This document shows, piece by piece, positions 56,577 to 63,705 of a stretch of DNA of 64,000 nucleotides. Position 1 is the first letter of the stretch; each line of letters starts with the position of its first letter. A model generated the notes under the pieces. That model saw only the letters and a list, made by a program, of their open reading frames with translations. It searched no databases and had not been told where the DNA came from. The translations under genes were made by a program, and so were the position numbers. The stretch lies in the NCBI RefSeq assembly GCF_000425945.1, contig NZ_AUEK01000007.1, positions 186,001 to 250,000 on the forward strand, in the 5' to 3' direction. The stretch is from Candidatus Solirubrobacter pratensis (GTDB taxonomy: Bacteria; Actinomycetota; Thermoleophilia; Solirubrobacterales; Solirubrobacteraceae).

Positions 56577-56753
56577 ATGGCATTCGATGATGAACGCCTG
56601 GAGGAGCCCGAGCCCGACGAGCCGGTCAAGACGGAAATACAGGCATCGTTGGAGAGCGATGCCGTCGAGGCCATGAGCACGCTCGTCGCGGAGTACGGCT
56701 ACACCACGGCGGACCTGATGAACATGGTCTACGCGGCGCTGTCTAGTGCTTGA
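56577..56753 (+). CDS. Small acidic protein
   Basis: A 58-residue acidic protein (DERLEEPEPDEPVKTE, then a helix VEAMSTLVAEYGYTTADLM). It lies three bases after the upstream stop and overlaps the downstream gene by eight bases. Confidence 0.55.
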   Translation: MAFDDERLEEPEPDEPVKTEIQASLESDAVEAMSTLVAEYGYTTADLMNMVYAALSSA

Positions 56754-56949
56754 CGCGTTTCTCGCGCTCCAGGTGATCGAAGACGAGGGCGCGGGCCACC
56801 TCGCGCTGCACTGCACCTGCGGGGAGGCGTTCAAGCCTGGAGAGACAGGGATCATCGTGCGCTATGAGCCGGACGCGTTCGGCATGAGCTATGTCCTGTG
56901 CCATCAGCGCTGCCTGCGCCACGTTGATGATCGTGACGGTGCAACGTGA
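56746..56949 (+). CDS. Small protein with zinc-binding pattern
   Basis: A 67-residue protein: HCTCGEAFKPGETGIIVRYE then CHQRCLRHV. Two CxC/CxxxC groups suggest zinc. GTG start. The pattern resembles other metal-binding peptides of the element. Confidence 0.58.
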   Translation: MLDAFLALQVIEDEGAGHLALHCTCGEAFKPGETGIIVRYEPDAFGMSYVLCHQRCLRHVDDRDGAT

Positions 56950-57009
56950 GCGCGGCATGTGCTCGCACCACCTTGAAGATGGCGTCAGCAGGTCTAGCGT
57001 TAGTGCGCT

Positions 57010-57240
57010 ATGAACCACATCGTTGTCGGCGTGTCGCCAGCGGGCGGCAAAGCAGAGGAGACGCTGGGCGAGGTCAATGAGCAGTGGTCGGTCGAGGAGA
57101 TTGACGCCGACACGCCCGCACGACCGCACGACACGGTGATACTGGCAGTGCCCGAGGGACTGGGCAGGGAGATTGGCGAGCAGGTGTGTAATGCGCTCAG
57201 AGGAGAGGCCAGTGCAGGAGAGAGAGAAGGTAGGAGGTGA
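57010..57240 (+). CDS. Small unknown element protein
   Basis: A 76-residue protein with an alternating strand/helix pattern (HIVVGVSPAGGKAEETLGEV, DTVILAVPEGLGREIGEQV). The function is unknown. Confidence 0.58.
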   Translation: MNHIVVGVSPAGGKAEETLGEVNEQWSVEEIDADTPARPHDTVILAVPEGLGREIGEQVCNALRGEASAGEREGRR

Positions 57241-57430
57241 CGAGCGTGCACGCACACTTGTTGCTCAAGCTCCTGGCGGAAAAGTCCGTCTCACTATTGC
57301 CGGGCAAGGTGATCTCAGCGGGCTTACGGCTGATGGTCACTACGTCATCGAGCGGCTGCCAGTTGACCAGATCATTGCTGTCGAGCCCGTCCCCGACGAC
57401 ACCCCGGTCGATGTCCTCATCGGTCAGTGA
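57212..57430 (+). CDS. Small unknown element protein
   Basis: A 72-residue beta-rich protein (GKVRLTIAGQGDLSGL, DQIIAVEPVPDDTPVDVLI). The GTG at 57212 follows AGAGGAGAGG. It overlaps both neighbours. Confidence 0.55.
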   Translation: MQEREKVGGDERARTLVAQAPGGKVRLTIAGQGDLSGLTADGHYVIERLPVDQIIAVEPVPDDTPVDVLIGQ

Positions 57431-57704
57431 CCCGCCCTGCGAGACGTGTGGGATGCGTCACGGTCACGCGCTGTCATGCCCTATGACGCCATATCACCTG
57501 CGCGTCGATGTGCCGCCCATCGCAGCGTGCCCGGTGTGCGCGAAGGAGACGTGGTGGCCGCCCGAGGTCGGTGGACCGTGTCCGAACTGTGACGGCATGT
57601 TCGAGATCACCGACGCCTACCGCGAGCACTGTCGGACCGAGCTTGAACTGAAGATGCTCGAACGACTGTGGGAATCACCGGCTGCCGACCGCCAGCGGCC
57701 GTAG
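57411..57704 (+). CDS. Zinc-ribbon protein
   Basis: A 97-residue protein. CETCGMRHGHALSC and CPVC...CPNC give two candidate zinc sites, then a helical tail (REHCRTELELKMLERLW). It starts inside the end of the upstream gene. Confidence 0.6.
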   Translation: MSSSVSDPPCETCGMRHGHALSCPMTPYHLRVDVPPIAACPVCAKETWWPPEVGGPCPNCDGMFEITDAYREHCRTELELKMLERLWESPAADRQRP

Positions 57705-57714
57705 ACTGTCCGGC

Positions 57715-58188
57715 ATGACCCAGTACACATCAGAGGAAGATGCCGAGCGCTTGCACGCCGAGGTAAAAGCCGCCGCGATCGGGCCGCTCGGCTCGGCGGT
57801 CATGCTCGGCCCTGACGGCGTCTACGTGTTCTTCAAGGTCCGATGGTCAGACACGATGCGGCGTGTCACCACGCTGGCCGTCTCGCGAGAGGACATCAAC
57901 TCGGAGTCGCGATGGTCGTTCTTCCGCGAGCCGCATGCCGCCCGAGGTGAGTTCTCGCTCGTGCTGGAGATTCAGTGGCCTGAGGTGGAAGAGCGCGCCG
58001 TCCTGTACTTCGAGTGGAAGCAGTGGCATGTCGAGCTTGAGCAGGTGGAGCGTAACGGTGGGCTGATCGCGCTGTGCCCCGAAGCCGCCAGGGGGCACGA
58101 GATGCTCAGGCAGGGTCTCTACGTTGAGGTGGCGACGGACGTGCTCACGGCTGTGCGCAAGGCGCTGGCCAGGGTCACCGGTACATGA
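57715..58188 (+). CDS. Unknown element protein
   Basis: A 157-residue protein with a large beta-rich core (GVYVFFKVRWSDTMRRVTTLAV, FSLVLEIQWPEVEERAVLYFEW) and helical ends. TAGACT lies seven bases before the ATG. No family is recognised. Confidence 0.66.
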   Translation: MTQYTSEEDAERLHAEVKAAAIGPLGSAVMLGPDGVYVFFKVRWSDTMRRVTTLAVSREDINSESRWSFFREPHAARGEFSLVLEIQWPEVEERAVLYFEWKQWHVELEQVERNGGLIALCPEAARGHEMLRQGLYVEVATDVLTAVRKALARVTGT

Positions 58189-58216
58189 CCTCTAGCGGCG
58201 CTGGTACCCTGTTCCC

Positions 58217-58384
58217 ATGACGCTGTACATCACCCTCAGGGACGATGGCCGCAGGCTCTACGCCTACGAGGTGGAGGCCGACACGCGCGACGCCTGCATC
58301 GCTGAGGCCCGGCGCCAGGCGCGCGAGGAGACCGGCAGGCTGCGCTTCTCGCTCGTGAGCGTCACCGAGGTCCAGCGGGCGTGA
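58217..58384 (+). CDS. Small unknown element protein
   Basis: A 55-residue protein (LYITLRDDGRRLYAYEVEA, then a helix and LRFSLVSVTEV). TACCCT six bases before the ATG. The stop overlaps the next GTG as GTGA. Confidence 0.57.
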   Translation: MTLYITLRDDGRRLYAYEVEADTRDACIAEARRQAREETGRLRFSLVSVTEVQRA

Positions 58385-58584
58385 CGCTCGACACGCACGG
58401 CCGCGTGCTCGAACACGTCGTGATCGCCGCCGGACAGCCCTTCCCGCATCCGTCACTCGGGCAGGCGATCCTGTTCATCCAGCAGTGCTGGCAGGTTGGG
58501 ATCCCCGCGCACCTGTCGCACTGCCGGTTCGGCGCGGAGCGGCTGAACTACTCGCCCGACGCGCTGCGTATGCTCTCACTATGA
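58381..58584 (+). CDS. Small unknown element protein
   Basis: A 67-residue protein (VLEHVVIAAGQPFPHPSLG, ILFIQQCWQVGIPAHLSHC). Coupled to its neighbours by four-base overlaps on both sides. Confidence 0.57.
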   Translation: MTLDTHGRVLEHVVIAAGQPFPHPSLGQAILFIQQCWQVGIPAHLSHCRFGAERLNYSPDALRMLSL

Positions 58585-58949
58585 GCGACGAGCGCACCGA
58601 GGCCGAGCGGATCGATCCCTCGATCGGCGTCGGACCGGACGACCCGCGCTACCGGGGCTTCCGTATCCGTGAGTACTGGATGGCCACCACGGTCTCATCG
58701 ACGCGTGGCGAGGACTGGGAGGGGCCGCTGTGGATCACTCCACAGGTTGCCAAGGCGTTCGGCTTCTCCTCGCCCGGACCGGCGATGGCCAACGATCAGC
58801 GCTCGCTCGCGGTCATACGCAAGTGGGCCGAGTGGATGACGAGAGAGAACGCCGGGCTCATCATCCGCATCCGTCACTTCGTCACAGAGGGTCCTGACGA
58901 GGTGATTGGTCAAGTGGTGATTGAAGCGCCTCGACGTACGCAGGACTGA
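58581..58949 (+). CDS. Unknown element protein
   Basis: A 122-residue protein (YRGFRIREYWMATTVSS, PLWITPQVAKAFGFSSP, GLIIRIRHFVTEGPDEVIG). TATGCT also lies six bases before the ATG. The 3' end overlaps a convergent gene by 68 bases. Not recognised. Confidence 0.6.
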   Translation: MSDERTEAERIDPSIGVGPDDPRYRGFRIREYWMATTVSSTRGEDWEGPLWITPQVAKAFGFSSPGPAMANDQRSLAVIRKWAEWMTRENAGLIIRIRHFVTEGPDEVIGQVVIEAPRRTQD

Positions 58950-59121
58950 GCGGCTGACCCTTCTTGAAGCGCCCGATGTTGGTGTCACCCCAGGTGCGCA
59001 CCCAGCGCAGGCACTCGTAGACGCTGGCGCTCTCGGTCATGATGCGCTGGTCGTGCGCTCTCACCACGAGCCACTTGTTGGCGTAGCGCCCCGCCCACGT
59101 GACGATCTCGAAGTCGGCCAT
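58882..59121 (-). CDS. Small unknown protein, convergent overlap
   Basis: A 79-residue protein (FEIVTWAGRYANKWLVVRAH, SVYECLRWVRTWGDTN). Its last 22 codons are antisense to the end of the 58581 gene. The N-terminal two thirds look coding; the ATG at 59121 is chosen because the frame upstream is antisense to the next gene start. Confidence 0.5.
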   Translation of the reverse strand: MADFEIVTWAGRYANKWLVVRAHDQRIMTESASVYECLRWVRTWGDTNIGRFKKGQPLSPAYVEALQSPLDQSPRQDPL

Positions 59122-59161
59122 GCACTCAGTAGTCGGCCAGCGTAGCGCTACCATCAGGCGC

Positions 59162-59377
59162 ATGGCAGTAGACAGGGATATTCAGGCCGTCGTCGCGGCG
59201 GCGCTGGACGTGCAGTACGACCGGGCGCGGGACGATCAGCACGGCGCTGAGAAGAGCTTCGCAGTGCTCTTCGCGCTGGTGCTCTCGATGCCGGAGCACC
59301 ACAGCACAGTTGCGAGCGTCCTCTCCGAGGGGCCTAGCGGCCCGTCTGCGGCCCGTCCAGGCCCGCAGGAGGGGTAG
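59162..59377 (+). CDS. Small unknown helical protein
   Basis: A 71-residue protein (IQAVVAAALDVQYDRARDD, SFAVLFALVLSMPEHH). TACCAT seven bases before the ATG. The 3' end overlaps the convergent gene by 44 bases. Last gene of the rightward run. Confidence 0.55.
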   Translation: MAVDRDIQAVVAAALDVQYDRARDDQHGAEKSFAVLFALVLSMPEHHSTVASVLSEGPSGPSAARPGPQEG

Positions 59378-59876
59378 CGCCCGCCTCGCCCTCGCTCGTG
59401 GCCTCTGAGGGGCCTGCTTCGAGCGGCAACTCGACGGCCTCCGCGTCCACGGCCGTCGCCTCGATCGCCTCCGGCTGCTCGGGCCATTCCCTGTCCAGCA
59501 TCTCCAGGATGGCGATGCGCGCGAACCGGGCACGGTTGAAGTCCCGGTAGTTGATGTCCGTGCGCTTGCGGTGCGCGATGTAGGCGTCGATCAGCGCGCC
59601 GATCTCCGGCGGCACGTCGAGCGCGATCCGGACGTACTTCTCCTTGCCGTCCTTGTCGTAGCCGGGTCCCTGGCCGTGGCGCCGATCACGCCAGATCATC
59701 TCCAGACGGCTCACCTGGAGGCGACCACGGCCGCCGCAGTACTCGTGAGGCTTGCGCGGGTCGCCACCCTCCCACCACTCCTCAAGGCCGGTGCCGTGGC
59801 AGATGATGCACGTGCGCTCGATGCGACGGCCGTCCACCACGTTGATCTCTTCGCCGTCCCAGCTAGGCATGGTCAC
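59334..59876 (-). CDS. Protein with CxxCxGxG knuckle and RHH-like region
   Basis: A 180-residue protein. Residues 22-52 hold CIICHGTG and YCGGRGRL, a DnaJ-like zinc knuckle in which the second unit has only one cysteine of the pair and a histidine (HEYCGGRG). Residues 85-130 (KYVRIALDVPPEIGALIDAYIA then a helix with NYRDFNRARFARIAILEML) resemble a ribbon-helix-helix DNA-binding domain. The tail is acidic. It overlaps the upstream gene by 14 bases. The combination again joins a DnaJ-type knuckle with a DNA-binding fold. Confidence 0.65.
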   Translation of the reverse strand: MTMPSWDGEEINVVDGRRIERTCIICHGTGLEEWWEGGDPRKPHEYCGGRGRLQVSRLEMIWRDRRHGQGPGYDKDGKEKYVRIALDVPPEIGALIDAYIAHRKRTDINYRDFNRARFARIAILEMLDREWPEQPEAIEATAVDAEAVELPLEAGPSEATSEGEAGATPPAGLDGPQTGR

Positions 59877-60432
59877 TGCCCACCCGGTAGACGTGACCGT
59901 CGCGGCGCCAGCGGATCACGCAGACGGCCATCGAGAGCCCATCGAGCCCCGGCGCGTACCTCGGCACCCCGGCGCGTTTGAGGATCGGGCGAGTGGGCGG
60001 CGGCACGCGGGACGCGAGCCGGTCAGCGAGCACCATGAGGTCATAGCCCATGTGCTGCATGGTGATGCCGTGCTCCTCGGAGAGTGAGTCGGCATCCCTG
60101 ATCGCCGTGGCGATCTCCTCGAAGCCGAGCACCGGAGTGACCGGCTCGCCCTCACCATGCTCCATCAGCACGCCGAGCGCGAAGCCGTCGATCCACTGCT
60201 CGAACATGCGCTGGATCGCCAGGGCCGGGACCACGACCGGCGTCCGCTTGCCCCAGCCCTTCACCTGTCCACTGAGAGCGGCGTACAGGTTCGTGCAGCG
60301 CTGGCCGATCACACGGGTGAGGCCGTCAATGTCGATGCCACGGTCGGTAATCAGCGCCTGGAAGTCATCCGGCGTGTTGACGGCCGCGACGCGCTCCTCC
60401 TGAGCCCTGAGCAGGGCGCCCGTGTCCTTCAC
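59863..60432 (-). CDS. Unknown element regulator-like protein
   Basis: A 189-residue protein. Residues 20-70 (DDFQALITDRGIDIDGLTRVIG, TNLYAALSGQVKGWG) could be a degenerate helix-turn-helix; the rest is mixed. The GTG at 60432 overlaps the stop of a 27-codon frame as GTGA. Confidence 0.6.
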   Translation of the reverse strand: MKDTGALLRAQEERVAAVNTPDDFQALITDRGIDIDGLTRVIGQRCTNLYAALSGQVKGWGKRTPVVVPALAIQRMFEQWIDGFALGVLMEHGEGEPVTPVLGFEEIATAIRDADSLSEEHGITMQHMGYDLMVLADRLASRVPPPTRPILKRAGVPRYAPGLDGLSMAVCVIRWRRDGHVYRVGSDHA

Positions 60433-60512
60433 GGCCGGTCACCTGCCTCGCGGTCCAGCGCCCTGATCTGACTCTCCCGAGTCGTGCCGGACGGTTCCAG
60501 GTGGCTGCTCAT
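60429..60512 (-). CDS. Possible leader peptide
   Basis: A 27-residue frame (SSHLEPSGTTRESQIRALDR) with GAGGAAT eight bases before its ATG. Its stop overlaps the next GTG as GTGA, the coupling seen across the element. Too short to judge by composition. Confidence 0.42.
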   Translation of the reverse strand: MSSHLEPSGTTRESQIRALDREAGDRP

Positions 60513-60537
60513 GTCGAGTATTCCTCTCGTAGCTTGA

Positions 60538-60559
60538 GGGCGGGGCCGAAGCCCCGCCC
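60538..60559 (-). terminator. Terminator-like hairpin
   Basis: GGGCGGGGC-cgaa-GCCCCGCCC, a nine-pair stem with a GNRA-like loop, 18 bases past the stop of the 562-residue gene. The tail in the leftward direction is T-poor. Confidence 0.6.
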
Positions 60560-60576
60560 GTGAAGTGTAGTGTGGG

Positions 60577-62265
60577 TCAGTCCTCGATGTTGTCGTCGTG
60601 CGAAGCCTGGACGGGCTCGCTCACGACCTTCTGGAACGTCAGGCGCTTGACGTTGGTCTGCTTGCCGTACTTCTCGTCGTCCACGTGACCGGCGTAGTAG
60701 TCGGTCTCGGCGTTGACGCTGAAGTCCACGATGTACGTCCCGCCGAGCACCGGGTTCGTGCCGTTCTCCTTGATGCTCGGCATCTTGCTGGCCTTGGCGC
60801 GGATGACGTTGCCCTCGGGCGTCTTCAGGGTGAAGATCGGGCTCGTGCTGTCGTAGGCGTAGGGGTTGTTGACCCAGTAGATGCTGTCCACGGTGACCGT
60901 GACGCCCTTCGAGCGCTTGCCCGGGGTGCCGACGAAGGCGCGCTCGGCCGTCGCCTCACGCTTGGCCTGGCGGGCCTTGTAGTTGGTGTAGGCGGCGAAG
61001 ACGGCGGCGGCCATGCCGAACGCCTTCGGGTCCACGACCTCGGGGGTGACGGCCGTCTTGACGTTGTAGGCGAACTCGCCGTTCTCCTCCCACTCAGTCA
61101 GCGCCCAGGCGCGCACGATGCGAGCCGCGTCCATGTCCTGCTGCTCGGGCTCGGTCCACAGCGGGGCGCCGGTCTTGGGGTGCTTGCGCTGATCGCGCTT
61201 GTTCCAGTAGTTCCTGGAGGCGACGGCCTTGGTGGAGTTGTCGTAGTCGCGGGTGGAGACGTAGCCGCCCTCCTTGCGCACCGTCAGCGCGCAGTGCGTG
61301 AGGAAGTCGTGCATGAGAACCGGCGGCACCTCGCCCTTGGAGGAGGAGAGCGAGCGCATCTCCTCCCACACCTGCTGGAGCACCTTCATGATCCGCTCGG
61401 GGTTGTTGAGGCCGGTGAAGTCGCGGAGGCACTGGCGGCCCACCTGCTTGGTCTCGCCGGTCTCGTGCGAGTAGACGATGAAGGTGTCGTTGCGCTCGCG
61501 CTTGTAGCCGCAGTGCTCGCAGATGGAGCCGGTGTCGCGGAAGCGGTCGAGGTTGATCGCGTTGAGGGCCAGCGCGGCGGCCGACTCGCTCTCGCGCACG
61601 ATGTGACCGTCGCCCCAGTCGAGTCCGCGCTGCATGCCGAAGCGGATGACGGGGATGCGCTTGATGATGTTGCCCGCCTCGGTCGTGTTCACCGTGGCGA
61701 GGAACTCGAAGCCATCGATCTTCGGCGTCGTGCCCGAGAAGATCACGAACGTGTGCAGGAAGTCGGCGTGATAGCCGCGATCGGGGTCCTCGGCGTAGCA
61801 GTAGTTGAGGAGGACCGTCTCGTCCGTGTCCGTGAGCGTCAGGTCGTCGCAGCCGATGCGGGCGGCCTTGCGCGAGAGGGCGGTGATGCGCTCGTGGGCG
61901 TAGGCGAGCTTGTCACCCGCGACGCAGAAGACGATCCCGCCGACCTCGGCCTGCGCCTCGCTGGCAGCCTTGCTGGCGACCTCGGCCTTCGCGCGAAGCT
62001 CGATGGTCACGGCGTCGCGCTCGACCCGCGTGGTGGGGTCGGTGAGGGAACCGATGGCACCGCGAGCGGCGGCGATGCGCTCGTCGCGGTCGATCTGGTC
62101 GTACAGGCGCTCGCGGTGCCAGTCCAGGTTGCGCTGCGCTGTGTCGGCGGCGTTCTGGAGAGCGAACGCGCGGGCGGCCGGGCCGATGTGCCCGATGTCC
62201 TCAAGGGTGAGGCCCGACACGGAGTCGATGCCGATGGCCTGGGACTCGATCATGGGAGTCGTCAT
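60577..62265 (-). CDS. Large protein with C4-type zinc motif
   Basis: A 562-residue protein. A helical N-terminal half (coiled coil around LDWHRERLYDQIDRDERI) is followed by CEHCGYKRERNDTFIVYS and VGRQCLRDFTG (residues 250-290), a C-x2-C...VGxxC knuckle that I associate with unknown proteins of phages and plasmids. The C-terminal part has a beta-rich domain (VTVTVDSIYWVNN, IVDFSVNAETDYYAG) that may be OB-like. TAGGGT seven bases before the ATG predicts a leaderless message. A DNA-related role is plausible but unproven. Confidence 0.68.
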   Translation of the reverse strand: MTTPMIESQAIGIDSVSGLTLEDIGHIGPAARAFALQNAADTAQRNLDWHRERLYDQIDRDERIAAARGAIGSLTDPTTRVERDAVTIELRAKAEVASKAASEAQAEVGGIVFCVAGDKLAYAHERITALSRKAARIGCDDLTLTDTDETVLLNYCYAEDPDRGYHADFLHTFVIFSGTTPKIDGFEFLATVNTTEAGNIIKRIPVIRFGMQRGLDWGDGHIVRESESAAALALNAINLDRFRDTGSICEHCGYKRERNDTFIVYSHETGETKQVGRQCLRDFTGLNNPERIMKVLQQVWEEMRSLSSSKGEVPPVLMHDFLTHCALTVRKEGGYVSTRDYDNSTKAVASRNYWNKRDQRKHPKTGAPLWTEPEQQDMDAARIVRAWALTEWEENGEFAYNVKTAVTPEVVDPKAFGMAAAVFAAYTNYKARQAKREATAERAFVGTPGKRSKGVTVTVDSIYWVNNPYAYDSTSPIFTLKTPEGNVIRAKASKMPSIKENGTNPVLGGTYIVDFSVNAETDYYAGHVDDEKYGKQTNVKRLTFQKVVSEPVQASHDDNIED

Positions 62266-62299
62266 GGGCACAACCCTACCAGCTAGGGATAACTCGTGT

Positions 62300-62575
62300 C
62301 TACCCCTTCAGCGCGGCGATGTCCTGCCTGCTGTCAACGTCAAGCTCGTAACCATGTGCCTCGATCAGCGAGACGGCCTCCTCGGCGCTGTCGGGCATCT
62401 CGAACGGGCCGTACTCATCGTCATCCGCCCAGCGGATCACGAGCCCCGCGTTGCCGGTGCCGTCACCGGGGTCGTCCCAGTAGATGTGGCCGACGACATC
62501 TCCCATCGAGATGTCGCGGCCGGTGGCGATGTCGTAGCCGCCGTCGTGCGGGTTACGCAGGTGAGCGAGCCTCAT
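62300..62575 (-). CDS. Unknown acidic element protein
   Basis: A 91-residue protein (LRNPHDGGYDIATGRDISMGD, GLVIRWADDDEYGPFEM). The ATG overlaps the upstream stop as ATGA. Not recognised. Confidence 0.62.
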   Translation of the reverse strand: MRLAHLRNPHDGGYDIATGRDISMGDVVGHIYWDDPGDGTGNAGLVIRWADDDEYGPFEMPDSAEEAVSLIEAHGYELDVDSRQDIAALKG

Positions 62576-62880
62576 GCCGTCTCCTCCGGGGGCACCACGG
62601 CCGCGAGGCGGTAGCGCCAGTTGATGCCCCCGGTGATCTCGCGCATGAGTCCATCGGGGCACTGGACGGGCGGCTCAGGCGTCTCGAACTGCGCCTCAGA
62701 CGTGCCGTAGGTGAAGCCCACGGTGTGCCCCATGCCGGGATGGCCGAACTCCTCGTTGCGGTAGAGGGCGATGCCCTTGCCGCGCTCGATGTGCAGCGTC
62801 AGCGCGAGCACGTACTCAGCCGGATCGCTGCCGTCCGCGATTGCCGTCGCGGCCTGCTCGATCGTCCATGTCTCCGGCAT
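62572..62880 (-). CDS. Unknown element protein
   Basis: A 102-residue protein (WTIEQAATAIADGSDPAEYVLAL, MGHTVGFTYGTSEAQF). AGGGGGAG lies nine bases before the ATG at 62880; a GTG at 62889 is in frame but too close to that site. Confidence 0.62.
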   Translation of the reverse strand: MPETWTIEQAATAIADGSDPAEYVLALTLHIERGKGIALYRNEEFGHPGMGHTVGFTYGTSEAQFETPEPPVQCPDGLMREITGGINWRYRLAAVVPPEETA

Positions 62881-62885
62881 CTGCG

Positions 62886-63647
62886 TCACTCCCCCTTCAG
62901 GAGGGCGGCCACGCGGCGCCCCAGGTCGGTCATGCGGTACGTCTTCGGGCCGTAGGGGACGCCGCTCATCGAGATCAGGCCCTTCTCGGCCAGCTTGCTC
63001 GCGGGGGCCACCATGTCGGTGGAGTACGGGCCGGTCCAGGTGCGGTCGAGGCCGGGGCGGACGCTCTGATTGGGGGCGAGGTGCTTGTCGAGCGCCAGCA
63101 GCGTCTCGCGCTGACGCCGGGGCAGCTTGGCGGCGATGCGCGCCTCCTCGGAGGTCTGCGGGATCGCGGGGGCGACCGGCTGAGCCTTCTGCGCCATGAC
63201 CGCCTCCATGACGCGCTGGTCGCGGCGCAGGCGCTTCATCTGGCCCGTGACGTAGTTGAACCAGCCCTGGGTGATGGCGTTGCCCTGCGCGTCGCGGATC
63301 CATCCGCCGTGGTCGCCCTTGTGACCGTGACGCGTGGCGTAGTCACGAACCGCCTGGAGCGGCTGGCCGCCGTTGGTGAGGAAGTCGTTGCCGCGCAGCG
63401 TGACCGCGTTGACCTCCACCTGCTTGGCCTCGTTCCAGTCCGGGTCGCGCTCCGAACGGACGGCGAAGAACTTGACGAACTTGCCCTCGATCTCGTACGC
63501 CTGCCCGTCGTGGAAGCGCGGGTCATCCAGGCGGTTGAAGCGGTCGTGGGCGGGACCATAGTCGAGCCATTCCGACACGCGGTACATCGTGTTGTCGGTG
63601 GTGACGGCGAAGGCGGCGTGCTGCTCGATGGTGATGGTGCGCGGCAT
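62886..63647 (-). CDS. Unknown element protein with C-terminal winged-helix-like region
   Basis: A 253-residue protein. The N-terminal half has no known motif (WLDYGPAHDRFNRLDDPRFH). Residues 165-253 (ARIAAKLPRRQRETLLALD, ASKLAEKGLISMSGVPYG, YRMTDLGRRVAALL) look like a winged helix. First gene of a three-gene leftward operon with a consensus-like promoter and a leaderless start. Confidence 0.65.
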   Translation of the reverse strand: MPRTITIEQHAAFAVTTDNTMYRVSEWLDYGPAHDRFNRLDDPRFHDGQAYEIEGKFVKFFAVRSERDPDWNEAKQVEVNAVTLRGNDFLTNGGQPLQAVRDYATRHGHKGDHGGWIRDAQGNAITQGWFNYVTGQMKRLRRDQRVMEAVMAQKAQPVAPAIPQTSEEARIAAKLPRRQRETLLALDKHLAPNQSVRPGLDRTWTGPYSTDMVAPASKLAEKGLISMSGVPYGPKTYRMTDLGRRVAALLKGE

Positions 63648-63654
63648 GGGAAGA

Positions 63655-63684
63655 AAGATACAGGGTAGAGAGGGGGTACGTCAA
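63655..63684 (-). promoter_or_regulatory. Leftward promoter
   Basis: Minus strand TTGACG (63679-63684), 18 bases, TATCTT (63655-63660), seven bases to the ATG at 63647. This is one of the clearest leaderless promoters of the element. Confidence 0.78.
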
Positions 63685-63705
63685 GCGTAAGGGTTACGCC
63701 AAGGG

